Shown here: positions 19,442 to 28,609 of the stretch, one piece after another
Numbering within the stretch: position 1 is the stretch's first letter
Layout: each line of letters opens with the position of its first letter
NCBI GenBank assembly: GCA_963821345.1
Contig: CAWGDM010000003.1
Coordinates: 1-64,000, forward strand
Length of the DNA stretch: 64,000 nt
Direction of reading: 5' to 3'
Source: WHSW01 sp963821345
Lineage (GTDB): Bacteria; Actinomycetota; Thermoleophilia; Solirubrobacterales; 70-9
Position numbers and translations under genes: made by a program
The notes under the pieces: generated by a model
Told to the model about the DNA's origin: nothing
Database searches by the model: none
What the model saw: only the letters and a program-made list of their open reading frames with translations

Positions 19442-20289
19442 CGAACCACCGCCTCCGCGCCCACCTGGGGGCGCAGCGCGAGCGCGACCAGCTCCGGGGA
19501 CTTGACCGTGTAGCCGAGCGCACTGGCGAAGCCCTCGGGCTCCGGGATCAGCCCCAGGCCGGTGCCGGCTCCGACCAGCCCAGGCGGCTCGCACTCCAGA
19601 CGCGCCCACCACTCCTTGTCGTAGAAGAGCTCGGCGATCTCGGGATGCGGGGCCTCGTGAGTGAAAAACGACCGGCCCTCCGCGAGCAGCGGCCACAGGT
19701 GCTCAACGCAGTCCTCGAGCGAGCTGCGCAGGTCGACGTCCGCGAACACGAACACGCAAGGCTCGGCGAAGTCCAGGGAGGGTCGCATCGAAGTAGCCGA
19801 CGTGGAAGGTGCAGCGATCGATCGCTCCGTAGCGCGCGATGTTCGCCTTGACCTCGTCGAGGGTGCCGGCCCAGGCGCCCTTCTCGTACGTATGAAGCTC
19901 GCCGGCATGGACCAGGCGGTGGGTTCGATCCGCGTCGGCATGGCTCGGGCAAGCCTGCGAAGGAGTCGAACACCATCAGCCTGCCGACCGCACAACTCGG
20001 CGATCAGCGAGAGGCTCGCCGCGCTGGCGCCCTTATACGAGCCGCACTCGACGATGCAGCCCTCGACGTCCTTGGGGACCCGCAGGATCGCCGTGGCCAT
20101 CACCAGGTGCTCAACGAAGTTCGAACCCGAGGTGATGCGCTTGGTGTTGCGGAACACCCGCACCAGCAGGATGAGTTTGCGGCGCAGGCCGACCCCGTAC
20201 TCGCTGCCCGTTTCGCGATCGAAGTAGGTCTTCAGCGTCACCGGCAGGCTGAGCAAAAGGACGAGGGTTCTGTAGGACGGCAGCTTCAA
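19438..20289 (-). CDS. TylF-like SAM methyltransferase (frameshifted but frame restored)
   Basis: A macrocin-O-methyltransferase-like class I methyltransferase. N-terminal part: GCIVECGSYKGASAASLSL (SAM motif I). C-terminal part: PCVFVFADVDLRSSLEDCVE and GRSFFTHEAPHPEIAELF. The middle of the open frame is nonsense, while another frame gives LMVFDSFAGLPEP and a third gives DADRTHRLVHAGEL and TYEKGAWAGTLDEV, exactly the TylF sequence. At least three indels (near 19978, 19955 and 19785) cancel, so the ORF looks intact although ~60 residues are scrambled. Start is TTG 20289, overlapping the ligase stop (TTGA), with AGAGGAG just upstream. Probably methylates a sugar of the glycan. Confidence 0.72.
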   Translation of the reverse strand: MKLPSYRTLVLLLSLPVTLKTYFDRETGSEYGVGLRRKLILLVRVFRNTKRITSGSNFVEHLVMATAILRVPKDVEGCIVECGSYKGASAASLSLIAELCGRQADGVRLLRRLARAMPTRIEPTAWSMPASFIRTRRAPGPAPSTRSRRTSRATERSIAAPSTSATSMRPSLDFAEPCVFVFADVDLRSSLEDCVEHLWPLLAEGRSFFTHEAPHPEIAELFYDKEWWARLECEPPGLVGAGTGLGLIPEPEGFASALGYTVKSPELVALALRPQVGAEAVVR

Positions 20290-21855
20290 CTGGACAACTC
20301 CTCTCGAAGCAGGTTGCGATCGAGCTTGTTGTTGGGTGAGCGTGGGAGCGATGGCCGGATCACGATGCGCTGCGGCACCATGTAGCGCGGCAGGTCTCGG
20401 CGCAGCTCGGCGAGCAGCTGGTCCGGCTCGAGCCGACCGTTCGCAGGGCTCGCGGCGAGCACGATGTGCTGTCCGAGGCGCTCGTCGTCGATGCCGAGCG
20501 CGACCGCGTCGCCGACCAGGCCCGTGTCGTAGGCGACCTGCTCGATCTCGGTCGGGCTCACCCTGTACCCCGAGGTCTTGATCATCTCGTCCTTGCGCGC
20601 GACGAAGTAGAGGAAGCCCTCGTCGTCTCGCTTGACGAGATCACCGGAGAAGACCGCCGTCTCGGTCGCGCAGATCGACTCGTCTCGGCCCGGGAGCGGC
20701 CGAAAGCGCGCCGCGGTGCGCTCGGGGTCGTTCCAGTAGCCCATCGCGACCAGCGCGCCGCGATGCACCAGCTCGCCCTCCTCGCCCGGATCGCATTCGG
20801 ATCCGTCCTCGCGCAGGACCAGGATCTCGGCGTTGGGGATCGCCTTGCCGATCGAATCGGGGCGGGCGTCGACCTGATCCGGGTCCAGATAGGTCGAGCG
20901 AAACGCCTCGGTCAGCCCGTACATCAGGTACGGCTCGGCCTCGGGGAAGATCGCGCGCAGGGCGGTGAGCGTGGGGAGCGGCATCCTGCCACCGGTGCTG
21001 GCGAAGTAGCGCATCCCCGCCGTCGCGGCGGCCGGCCACTCCTGTTCGGCGAGCTGGCTCCACAGGGGCGGTACGCAGGTCAGCCCGGTCACCCCGTGCT
21101 GCGCGCAGAGGCGGACGACGTCGGCGGGGAGCAGGTAGTTCATCAGGACGACATGGGCGCCAACCGCGAAGCCGGTCGTCAGCTGGCTCAGGCCGGCGTC
21201 GAAGCTGAGCGGCAGCACCGCGAGGATGCAGTCGTCCTCGTGGTTGCCGAGGTACTGGCTCACGCTCTGCGCCGCCGACGAGCAGGTTGCGATGCGAGAG
21301 CACGACCCCCTTGGGCTGGCCGGTGCTTCCCGACGTGTAGAGGATCGCGGCGACGTCTAGGTCGATGCCGCCGACCTCGGATGGGGAATCGCCGCCGCTC
21401 AGCTCTTCCCAGTCGTGGAGGGCGCACGGCAGCTCTGGCGCTCGCTCGGGGACCCCGCCGACCACGACGACGTGCTCTACCGAGGAGCCATCGCCGAGCT
21501 CGTCGCGAAGCAACTCCAGCCGCTCGGGCGAGGTGACCAAGATGCGGACGCGACAGTCGCCGAGGATGTAGCCGACCTGATGCGGTCGCAGCAGCGGGTT
21601 CACGGGCACGAAGACGCCGCCGGCGGCCGAGGTGCCGAAGAACGAGACGACCGTCTCGATTCGCTTGTCCAGGTAGACGGCGACCCGCTCGCCGCGCCCG
21701 AGGCCCAGCCGCCGCAACCCGGCACCGAACCCGAGCAGCTTCTGCGCGAGCTCGGCGTAGCTCACCGTGGAATCCTTGAAGGTGAGGGCCGGTGCCTCGC
21801 CGCGGTGACGGGCGCTCGCGACGACCAGGTGGTGCAGCTGGGTTGGCGTGGTCAC
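20286..21855 (-). CDS. Acyl-CoA/ACP ligase (AMP-forming), exosortase-locus type (one frameshift)
   Basis: An ANL-superfamily adenylating enzyme expected to load a carboxylic or amino acid onto the ACP. N-terminal part: LTFKDSTVSYAEL, the P-loop ILYTSGSTGQPKGVVLSH and HRNLLVG. After one extra G near 21272 the other frame continues with SVSQYLGNHEDD, LPLSFDAGLSQL, YLMYGLTEAFRSTYL, the GDLVKRDDEGFLYFV hinge region and the C-terminal catalytic lysine motif SPNNKLDRNLLREEL. Without the indel it is a normal ~520-residue ligase. GTG 21855 overlaps the GNAT stop (GTGA). It sits between the methyltransferase and the GNAT gene, in the same operon as the PLP decarboxylase. Confidence 0.83.
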
Positions 21856-22718
21856 CACGAGACGCACACCAGCTCGCTGTAGAGGTAGTCGACGTGGGCG
21901 GGATCGAGATCGGCGCTGCGAAACATCTTCCGCCGCGGCGATTGGATCGCGAACCCGGGGCGGGGGCGATACCCGACGACCCGGGGCTCGACCAGCGAGG
22001 CGGCCGCCCCGTGATGCAGCAGCAGGTGGCGGGCGAGTGGCCGGGCGAGCGCGCGAAACAGCGTCGGGTGGCTGACGTGCAGGATGCTCACGAACAGGCG
22101 CAGCCGCTTCCACCGGTCCCGGCGGAAGATGACGTAGCACGATTCGCCGTCCTGGATCAGGACCAGGTGACGGGCGGCCCCGGCCGCCGCGTGATCGCGG
22201 TAGAGCTGTAGGTCGGGTCCCGTGAGCGTGCGCTCGATCAGCGCGGGATCGGAGCTGATCGTGCTGCGGCCGGGCCAGCTGGGCCAGGGGAGATTCGGCG
22301 CCAGCACCGTCGAGGTGTCGAGAAACCGGAAGTTGAGCCGCGAGTTGACGTCGACCACGTTGCCGCTCGGGGACAGGTCGGTGAAGTGATAGCCCTCCTG
22401 TCCGAGCGTGGCCCTCAGCAACCGGAGGCTATGGAAGCGGTAGCCGGGCAGCACGCACCAGGCGCCGAGGTTGCAGAACCGTTCGCGCCGGCCGTCGATC
22501 CACCGCTCCGAATAGAAGGCGAGCTGGACGCCGACGATCTCGCCATCGTCGAGCAGCATGAAGCCCGCGTTCGGGCGCTCGATATCCCACGGGACATCGG
22601 CCGCGCGCGCCCAGTGGTCGACCGAGACGCGGGAGTTCAGGTTGGCGTGCAGGAACGTGGCAACCCCGCGCAGGTCGGCGTCGTCGATCGGGGCCACGCG
22701 AACCGCGGTCGCCACCAT
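21852..22718 (-). CDS. GNAT-like acyltransferase
   Basis: A 288-residue protein with a GNAT-type N-terminal half: VRVAPIDDADLRGVATFLHA, then MLLDDGEIVGVQLAFYSER and NLGAWCVLPGYRFHSLRLL, where the acetyl-CoA/acyl-pantetheine loop is expected. The C-terminal half (with LVLIQDGESCYVIFRRDRWK) is a second, degenerate acyltransferase-like lobe. ATG 22718 overlaps the deacetylase stop. In this operon it is the natural candidate to transfer the carrier-bound acyl or amino-acyl group to the polysaccharide. That role is inferred from context; the sequence shows only the fold type. Confidence 0.75.
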   Translation of the reverse strand: MVATAVRVAPIDDADLRGVATFLHANLNSRVSVDHWARAADVPWDIERPNAGFMLLDDGEIVGVQLAFYSERWIDGRRERFCNLGAWCVLPGYRFHSLRLLRATLGQEGYHFTDLSPSGNVVDVNSRLNFRFLDTSTVLAPNLPWPSWPGRSTISSDPALIERTLTGPDLQLYRDHAAAGAARHLVLIQDGESCYVIFRRDRWKRLRLFVSILHVSHPTLFRALARPLARHLLLHHGAAASLVEPRVVGYRPRPGFAIQSPRRKMFRSADLDPAHVDYLYSELVCVSW

Positions 22719-23383
22719 CACCGCCACCGCTTGACCGCCTGGAGGACGCGTCGGCGCACTACCGAGTAGGCCGACCGCTCGGTGGCGAGCACCCGGTCGA
22801 CCAGCCCGGTCGCGTTGCCCGGCCGCACCGTGTTGCGCGACTGAATCCAGGCGCCCGGATCGGTCGTCCCGGCGTCGCTCGTATACGCGCGGCGATACCC
22901 ATGGCGGCGCAGGAAACGCAGCACTCGGCGGTCGTAGGAGCCGAACGGGCAGGAGGCATCCGTCACCGGGCGATCGATCACTCGCTCGAGCACGCATCGC
23001 GCTTCGACCAGCTCCTCGGCGAGCTCGGCGTCGTCGAGTTCGCGCCAGGGGCGGTGGCGCATGCCGTGGCATCCGATCTCCATCCCGGCATCGGCGAGGA
23101 CGCGGACGTCGTCCTCATCCAGGAATCCGGGATCACCCAGCCGGCCGGCGACGACGAAGAAGGTCGCGGTCAGGTTGCGGCGGCGCAGCTCGGGAAGCGC
23201 GTGCTGCACGTCGGAGGCGTTGCCATCATCGAAAGTGAGCCGGCAGTTCGGGCGCCCGACGACGGAGTCGAGCACCATCTCGAATTGCTCGGGGTCGAGC
23301 CAGACCTGGTGCTCGTCTTGCTCCAGGGGCCGACCGGGCTTGCCGATGCCGTGAAAGGTGAGGTTGATCGTCCGCTCGGACAC
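22718..23383 (-). CDS. Polysaccharide deacetylase (NodB domain)
   Basis: A 221-residue carbohydrate esterase family 4 protein. The NodB metal and catalytic motifs are visible: LTFDDGNASDV (catalytic Asp and metal Asp), GCHGMRHRPW (HxxxH-type metal site) and CPFGSYDRRVLRFLRRHGY (the third motif with arginine/aromatic residues). It starts with MSERTINLTFHGIG from GTG 23383. It is the first gene of the minus-strand operon deacetylase, GNAT, ligase, TylF, decarboxylase, GT2. Without a signal peptide it probably acts on a cytoplasmic or membrane-facing glycan intermediate, removing N- or O-acetyl groups so that the GNAT can re-acylate. Confidence 0.86.
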   Translation of the reverse strand: MSERTINLTFHGIGKPGRPLEQDEHQVWLDPEQFEMVLDSVVGRPNCRLTFDDGNASDVQHALPELRRRNLTATFFVVAGRLGDPGFLDEDDVRVLADAGMEIGCHGMRHRPWRELDDAELAEELVEARCVLERVIDRPVTDASCPFGSYDRRVLRFLRRHGYRRAYTSDAGTTDPGAWIQSRNTVRPGNATGLVDRVLATERSAYSVVRRRVLQAVKRWR

Positions 23384-23522
23384 GCTGGGCTATGAACGGC
23401 CCCGCGGTGCCCGGATTTGCGCGACAACGCCGACAACGATCTCAAGCCCCAAAAGAAAGCTGGGCGACCTGGCGTTCATCAGTCGCGGGCGACACCCGTC
23501 CGCGCCGCACAACGATCCACCG
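23384..23522. promoter_or_regulatory. Divergent promoter region, deacetylase operon versus Wzz-like gene
   Basis: These 139 bases lie between the start codons of the deacetylase operon (minus) and the fourth Wzz-like gene (plus). They include one of the less GC-rich stretches of the locus (CTCAAGCCCCAAAAGAAAGC around 23442-23461). No clear operator or sigma-factor motif could be assigned, so the call rests on orientation. Confidence 0.4.
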
Positions 23523-24840
23523 ATGGAAGCTGTCACGATCCTCCGCGAACTGTGGCGACACCGCGTCCTCGTCGGTGCGCTCGCGATCGTCAGTGTCCTG
23601 GTCGGGCTGGCGCTGACCTATACGTTCTCGTTCCCTCCGCAGAGTCGCAAGTACGAGGTCGGCATCGCCACCAACAGGATCCTCGTCGACACGCCCGACT
23701 CGCAAGTCGTCGACGTTAAGCCGCGAGGCTCGGACACGCTCGGCGCTACGCGCCAACCTGCTCGCCAACCTGATGGTCGAGGGCAAGGTGAAGGCGATCA
23801 TCGCCCGGGAGGCGGGCCTGCGCCCCGGTCAGCTGCACGCCGGCGTGGAGTCCGACGGCGAGGTACCAGCGCTGATCGCGAGTTCCGCGGGAAGCCCGGA
23901 CGCTCACCTGCTGACCGCGCGCGTCGCGACGAACGTGGACGGGGTGCTACCGATGATCGAGCTCGAGGCCCAGGCTCCCGAGGCGAAGGACGCGGTCAAG
24001 CTCGCGAATGCTGCGGTGGTCGGCCTACGAACGTATCTGGCATCCAAGGCGGCAACCGAGGACATCGACGAAGCGCGCCGGCTGCGGGTTAACGGGCTCG
24101 GTACGCCCCAGGTGCGCGAGGCGGTCCGCGGCCCTCAGCGCCTGGTCGCCTTCGGCGTCGCCTTGTTCGTCTTCCTCGCCGGCTGCGCTGCGATCCTGAT
24201 CGTCCCCGCGATCGCCCGTAGCTGGCGTGCCGCAGCGGCGCGCGACCGGGCGGCGGCCGGCGCGCCTCCCGGCCAGGGGGTCCTGGAGCTGTCGGTCGAC
24301 AACGAAGCGACCTCAGCTGCGGGTTTGCCGGCGAACACAGAGCGCTACCCAGCAGCTGCCGAGGCAAGCGCGAACGACGATCGCGAGGCGGCGCGCTTGG
24401 GCTCGACCGCGGTGGGCTCCGAGACACGCCGTCCGGATGCTCAGACGACCTTGCCCCTGCGCACAGAGACGATCACAAATGGTGACGCCGCACATGCCGA
24501 GGCGAGCGCCAACGACGACCCCCAGCCGGCGCGCCTTGCTTCGACCGCGGTGGGCTCCGAGACTCCCCGTCCGGATGCTCAGACGACCTTCCCCCCGCGC
24601 GCAGAGACGATCACAAACGGTGACACTCCACATGCCGAGGCGAGCGCCAACGACGACCGCGAGCCGGCGCGCTTGGGCTCGACCGCGGTGGGCGCCCAGA
24701 CGCGCCGTCCGGACGCTGACACGACCTTGCCGCCGCGCACGGAGACGAGCACAAACGGTGACGCCGCACACGCCGAGGAAAGCGCCAACGGCGACCACGA
24801 TCCGGCGCCCTCGGGCTCGCCCGCGGTGCGCTCCGGCTAA
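23523..24840 (+). CDS. Wzz-like protein with repetitive C-terminal tail (one frameshift)
   Basis: Fourth Wzz-like protein of the locus. From ATG 23523: TILRELWRHRVLVGALAIVS (helix 1), then IATNRILVDTPDSQVVDV. After an indel near 23745 the next frame gives ANLLANLMVEGKVKAII, IELEAQAPEAKDAVKLANAA and the second helix (VAFGVALFVFLAGCAAILIV) near 24150. Unlike its paralogues it carries a ~220-residue cytoplasmic tail made of a 46-residue repeat. It is divergent from the deacetylase operon and just upstream of a glycosyltransferase gene. Function as for the other co-polymerases; the role of the tail is unknown. Confidence 0.75.
24358..24837 (+). repeat. 138-bp in-frame tandem repeat, about 3.5 copies
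   Basis: Copies begin at 24358, 24496, 24634 and 24772, exactly 138 bp apart, and the fourth is truncated at the stop codon. Each encodes 46 residues starting with AEASANDD and ending with TNGDAAH or close variants. Copies differ by scattered substitutions, so the array is not an assembly duplication. It is a coding minisatellite in the tail of the Wzz-like protein. Confidence 0.92.
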
Positions 24841-24842
24841 CG

Positions 24843-25932
24843 ATGGAAGAGCACGCGTACGCGTACGCCGGCACCCACGCGGAAGCGCGTCTGCGGTCGC
24901 CGCGTTTGTTCCCCGGTATGGAGAACTTTCCGATCGACCTCGCGGTAATAATCGTGTCCACCAACGAGGCGTGTTGGCTCGCACCGTGCCTGCTGAGCGT
25001 CTTCGCCCACCTGGGCAACCTGCGCGCCGACGTGATCGTGGTCGACAACCAGTCCACGGACGGGACCGGCGAGTTGGTCGCCGCCGACTTCCCGCAGGCA
25101 CGCGTCGTGCGCTGCTCGAATCTCGGCTTCGGCCACGCGAACAACCGCGCGTTGATGGCCTCGGACGCACGCTACGTGCTGTTCCTCAATCCCGACACGG
25201 AGGTCGTCGACGGAACCTTCGAGGGCTTGGTCGACGCGATGGATGCGCGCCCGCGCGTGGGCCTGGTCGGCGCCCGCCAGGTCGACGCCGACGGTCACCT
25301 CGACACCACGATCCGACGCTTTCCCAACTTCTTCCGCGCGCTCGGTGAGGCGTTCTCGGCCGAGCGTCTGCCGGGCCGACCCCGCTGGCTCGGGGAGCGC
25401 GAGCTCGACCTTGAGATGTACGACCGCGAGGTCAAGTGCGACTGGACCAGCGGCTCGTTCATGCTCGCGCGGCGCGAGGCGATCGAGAGCGCCGGCTTCT
25501 TCGACGAGCGCTTCTTCATGTACTCGGACGAGACCGACCTCTGCCGACGGGTGAAGACCGCGGGCTGGGAGGTGCGACACCTGCCGTCGATGACGATCGT
25601 CCACCACGCGGGCAAGGCGGGCGTCAAGCCGAGCATCGAGAGCCTCTCCGCGTACACCCGCCTGCTCTATGCCCGCAAGCACTTCTCGCCCGCCCATCGC
25701 GCGCTCTACACCACCGCTGTCTTCCTCCGGCACGCGCTCCGATCCGTCTACGCGGGCCCGCGGCGAGCTCGGCCGGCGCCGCCGCCAGGCCAACCGCGCC
25801 GCTGTGAAGACGCTGCTCGGCCGGGCACCGGTGCCGCATGGCCCTCCGAGCACGTTTTCGGTGCATCAGGAGCAGCGCCCCGACCGGCTCTCGTCGACCG
25901 AGCTGAGAAGCCCGGAAGCGGTCGACCGGTGA
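24843..25932 (+). CDS. Glycosyltransferase family 2, rhamnosyltransferase-like (one frameshift)
   Basis: A GT-A enzyme with LAVIIVSTNEACWLAPCL, VVDNQSTDGTGELV, GFGHANNRALMAS, FLNPDTEVVD (metal site) and the WTSGSFMLARREA plus DERFFMYSDETDLCRR acceptor region typical of rhamnosyltransferases. The open frame runs on into the next gene, giving an apparent 667-residue fusion. In frame 1 after about 25757, however, the natural C-terminus reads GELGRRRRQANRAAVKTLLG and stops at 25932. Removing one base there restores a normal ~360-residue GT2. Start ATG 24843, or ATG 24918 directly before the first strand. Followed by rfbD with a GTGA overlap. Confidence 0.83.
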
Positions 25933-26846
25933 ATCCCCGAGCGGGGCTCGACGGCGCCGACGTGCTGGTCACGGGCGGGGGCGGACAGCTGGCCTCCGAC
26001 CTCGGCGAGCAGCTGCAGCAGCGCTGCGGGTTCCACGCCCCGACACGCGAGCAACTCGACGTCACGGATCAGTCGGCCCTCGAGGAGGCGTTCGCGCGCG
26101 TACGGCCGGCGATCGTCTTCAACTGCGCTGCCTTTCACAACGTCGGCGTCTGCGAGGGTGAGGAGGATCGCTCGTTCGAGGTCAACGCCCGGGCGGTGAA
26201 ACGGATCGCCGAGTTGTGCGCGGGCAGCGGCGCCCGGCTCGTCCATCTGAGCACCAACTACGTGTTCGGCGGAGACGGTGAGGAGCCGAACACCGAGGCC
26301 GATCTGCCCCAGCCAGGCAGCGTCTACGCGATCTCGAAGCTGGCCGGCGAGCACGCGGCGCTCGCCTACGCCGACGCGCTCGTGGTGCGCACATCGGGCC
26401 TGTACGGCAGCGGCGGCAACGAGTCGAAGGGCGGCAACTTCGTCCAGCGGATGGTCGCGCGAGCGCACGACAAGGGAGCGCTCGAGGTCGTGACGGATCA
26501 ACGCCTGACCCCGACTTACACCGCCGACCTCGCGGCGGCGCTGATCGACGCAGTGGAACGTGACATCGGCGGCCTGCTTCACATCACGAACTCCGGCGCC
26601 TGCTCGTGGCACGAGTTCACGCTCGCGATCATGCAGACCGCCGGTATCGAGGTTCCGGTCAAGCCGATCGAGACTCTGCCCGTGCCAGGCGGCGTCGCGC
26701 GCCCGCTCAACGGCGTGCTCTCGTGTGCACGCGCCGAGCGGGCGGGGCTGCCGCCGCTGCGCTCCTGGAGGGCGGCGCTGGAGGCGTATATGGGCAGCGT
26801 GGGCCTTGCCGCCGTGCCGGCGGCCGGACGCGCGCGAGCGGCATAG
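25929..26846 (+). CDS. rfbD: dTDP-4-dehydrorhamnose reductase
   Basis: Last step of dTDP-L-rhamnose synthesis, NADPH-dependent reduction of the 4-keto sugar. The 305-residue protein has VLVTGGGGQLASDL (GxxGxxG), LDVTDQSALEEAF, FNCAAFHNVGVCE (normally NAAAYTAVD), HLSTNYVFGGDG (STDYVF equivalent), the YAISKLAGE catalytic Tyr/Lys motif and TPTYTADLAAALID. GTG 25929 overlaps the upstream stop codon (GTGA). The changes in the substrate motifs mean a related sugar reductase is possible. The rfbC homologue 1.2 kb downstream supports rhamnose or a 6-deoxyhexose; rfbA and rfbB are not in the window. Confidence 0.82.
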   Translation: MNPRAGLDGADVLVTGGGGQLASDLGEQLQQRCGFHAPTREQLDVTDQSALEEAFARVRPAIVFNCAAFHNVGVCEGEEDRSFEVNARAVKRIAELCAGSGARLVHLSTNYVFGGDGEEPNTEADLPQPGSVYAISKLAGEHAALAYADALVVRTSGLYGSGGNESKGGNFVQRMVARAHDKGALEVVTDQRLTPTYTADLAAALIDAVERDIGGLLHITNSGACSWHEFTLAIMQTAGIEVPVKPIETLPVPGGVARPLNGVLSCARAERAGLPPLRSWRAALEAYMGSVGLAAVPAAGRARAA

Positions 26847-26881
26847 AGCAAGAAACGCACTCCCCCGAGCGTTTTTCAGCA

Positions 26882-28016
26882 ATGAGCGTCTCAACAAACG
26901 GTCACCACGGCAACGGCAAGGAGAGCGCCCCGGTGGAGCTCCCCCAGCGGCTTGGGCGCACGAATGGGCTCGCCCCGAACCCGCCCCAGAAGGGCCAAAC
27001 CGTGCTCATCACGGGCGGCGGCGGCTACATCGGTTGCGTGCTCACGGGCCAACTGCTCGACCGTGGCTACAACGTCCGCATCCTCGACCGTCTCTACTGG
27101 GGCGAGGGGCCCCTGGAGTCGTTCGCAGGGCGGATCGAGCTCTTGGTCGGCGATGTCCGCGAGATCCCCGCCGAGGCGCTCGACGGCGTCGACGGCGTCA
27201 TCCACCTGGCCGGCCTCTCCAACGATCCGACCGCCGAGTACGACCCCGAGGCCAATTGGCAGATGAACGCCGTGGCGACCGAAGCTCTCGGCCGTGCGTG
27301 CGTCGAGCGGGAGATCGAGCGCATCGTGTTCGCCTCGTCATGCTCGCTTTATGACGGCTTGCCGCCCGGCACGCACGGGGAGACCGCCGCGGTCCGCCCG
27401 TCGGGGGCCTACGCGACCTCGAAGGCGTACGGGGAGCAGGCCCTGCTCGACCTGATCGACGAGGGCCTTTGCCCGGTCATCCTGCGCAACGGGACGGTTT
27501 ATGGCTTCAGCCCGCGGATGCGCTACGACCTGGTGGTCAACACCTTCGTCAAGGACGCGCTGCTCGAGGAGCGCCTCCGCCTACATGGCGGCGGCTGGAT
27601 GTGGCGTCCGCTGGTCGACGTCCGCGACGTGGCGGACGCGATGGTTGCCGCGCTCGAGGCGCCCGCGGAGGTGGCGCGCGGGGAGGTGTTCAACGTCCTG
27701 CACTCGAACTACCAGATCCGCGAGTTGGCGATGCTCGTCGCCGGGTCCGTGCAGTTGCTCGGGCGAACGGTGAGCCTGGAGGAGGTACCGGCTCCCAACC
27801 TCACACGTGACTACGAGTGTTCAAACGCAAAGCTGACGGAACGGCTTGGATTCACTCCCGTGCAGGTCGGTCGTCGAGGCCGTGTCCCACATGCTTACTT
27901 CGATCGACCTCACCGACCGCTCGCGACTCACGGATCCCCGCTATTACAACATTCGCTGGCTCGAGCTGATGCACGAGCTCGAGCCGCGAATCGAGCGGTT
28001 CAGCTCAGTTCTCTGA
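26882..28016 (+). CDS. NAD-dependent sugar epimerase/dehydratase (frameshift near C-terminus)
   Basis: An extended SDR with a 40-residue soluble N-terminus followed by VLITGGGGYIGCVLTGQLL, VIHLAGLSNDPTAEYDPEAN, VFASSCSLYDGLPPG, the YATSKAYGE catalytic pair and LRNGTVYGFSPRMRYDLV. The frame goes out near 27865. The alternative frame gives SHMLTSIDLTDRSRLTDPRY and ends RIERFSSVL then TGA at 28014-28016. ATG 26882 has no clear ribosome site. It is a paralogue of the epimerase at 7380-8420. Probably makes a sugar nucleotide for the same polymer; stereochemistry not predictable. Confidence 0.82.
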
Positions 28017-28034
28017 GGGCGGACGGGACCGACG

Positions 28035-28604
28035 ATGGAGCGACTGGAGACTCGCTTGGACGGGCCGATTCTCGTCCAGCCGGTGATCTACGGGGACGAG
28101 CGCGGCTTCTTTCACGAGTCCTACAGGCGCAGCGAGTACCAGGCTCTCGGCATCCCAGAGGAGTTCGTCCAGGACAACCACTCCCGGTCGCGGCGGGGGA
28201 TCGTCCGGGGAATGCACTTTCAGGTTGGCGACGGGGCGGCGAAGCTCGTGCGCTGCGCTCGCGGCGCGATCTTCGACGTCGTCGTCGACGTCCGGCGCGG
28301 CTCGCCGACCTACGGTGAGTGGGAGGGCTTCGAGCTCACCGATGAGAACCTGCATCAGCTCTACTGCCCGGTCGGGTTCGCACACGGTTTCTGCGTGCTC
28401 AGCGAACTTGCTGACGTGATCTACAAGCAGACGCCGTACTACCGTGACGAGCTCGAGCGCGGGATCTCGTTCAGGGATCCCGAGGTGGCGATCGAGTGGC
28501 CGGCAGGGCTGGACCTGACGCCGTCGGCGCGCGACGCCGCGGCCCCGGGGCTGCGTGAGATCGAGCGCGAGCTGCCGTTCGTGTTCGAACCGGTCGGCGC
28601 CTGA
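28035..28604 (+). CDS. rfbC: dTDP-4-dehydrorhamnose 3,5-epimerase family protein
   Basis: A 189-residue cupin. Features: DERGFFHESYRRSEY, VQDNHSRSRRGIVRGMHFQ (active-site His in RGxHFQ), KLVRCARGAIFDVVVDVRRG (the KxV/DVxVD motif with catalytic Asp) and CPVGFAHGFCVLSE. The usual RGLHYQ and GFAHGF signatures are nearly intact, so epimerase activity at C3 and/or C5 is likely. It lies 18 bp after the epimerase gene and closes the plus-strand sugar-nucleotide cluster. Some members act only at C3; this cannot be excluded. Confidence 0.87.
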   Translation: MERLETRLDGPILVQPVIYGDERGFFHESYRRSEYQALGIPEEFVQDNHSRSRRGIVRGMHFQVGDGAAKLVRCARGAIFDVVVDVRRGSPTYGEWEGFELTDENLHQLYCPVGFAHGFCVLSELADVIYKQTPYYRDELERGISFRDPEVAIEWPAGLDLTPSARDAAAPGLREIERELPFVFEPVGA

Positions 28605-28609
28605 TCTCG

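Noticed and set aside
23358..24092. 244-codon frame as a full gene from 23358
   Set aside because: The real start is ATG 23523, and after 23745 the protein continues in another frame; the first 55 codons overlap the divergent promoter and deacetylase start.
24358..24837. Possible CRISPR array from regular repeats
   Set aside because: Units are 138 bp, coding, in frame and contiguous, with no spacers of unique sequence.
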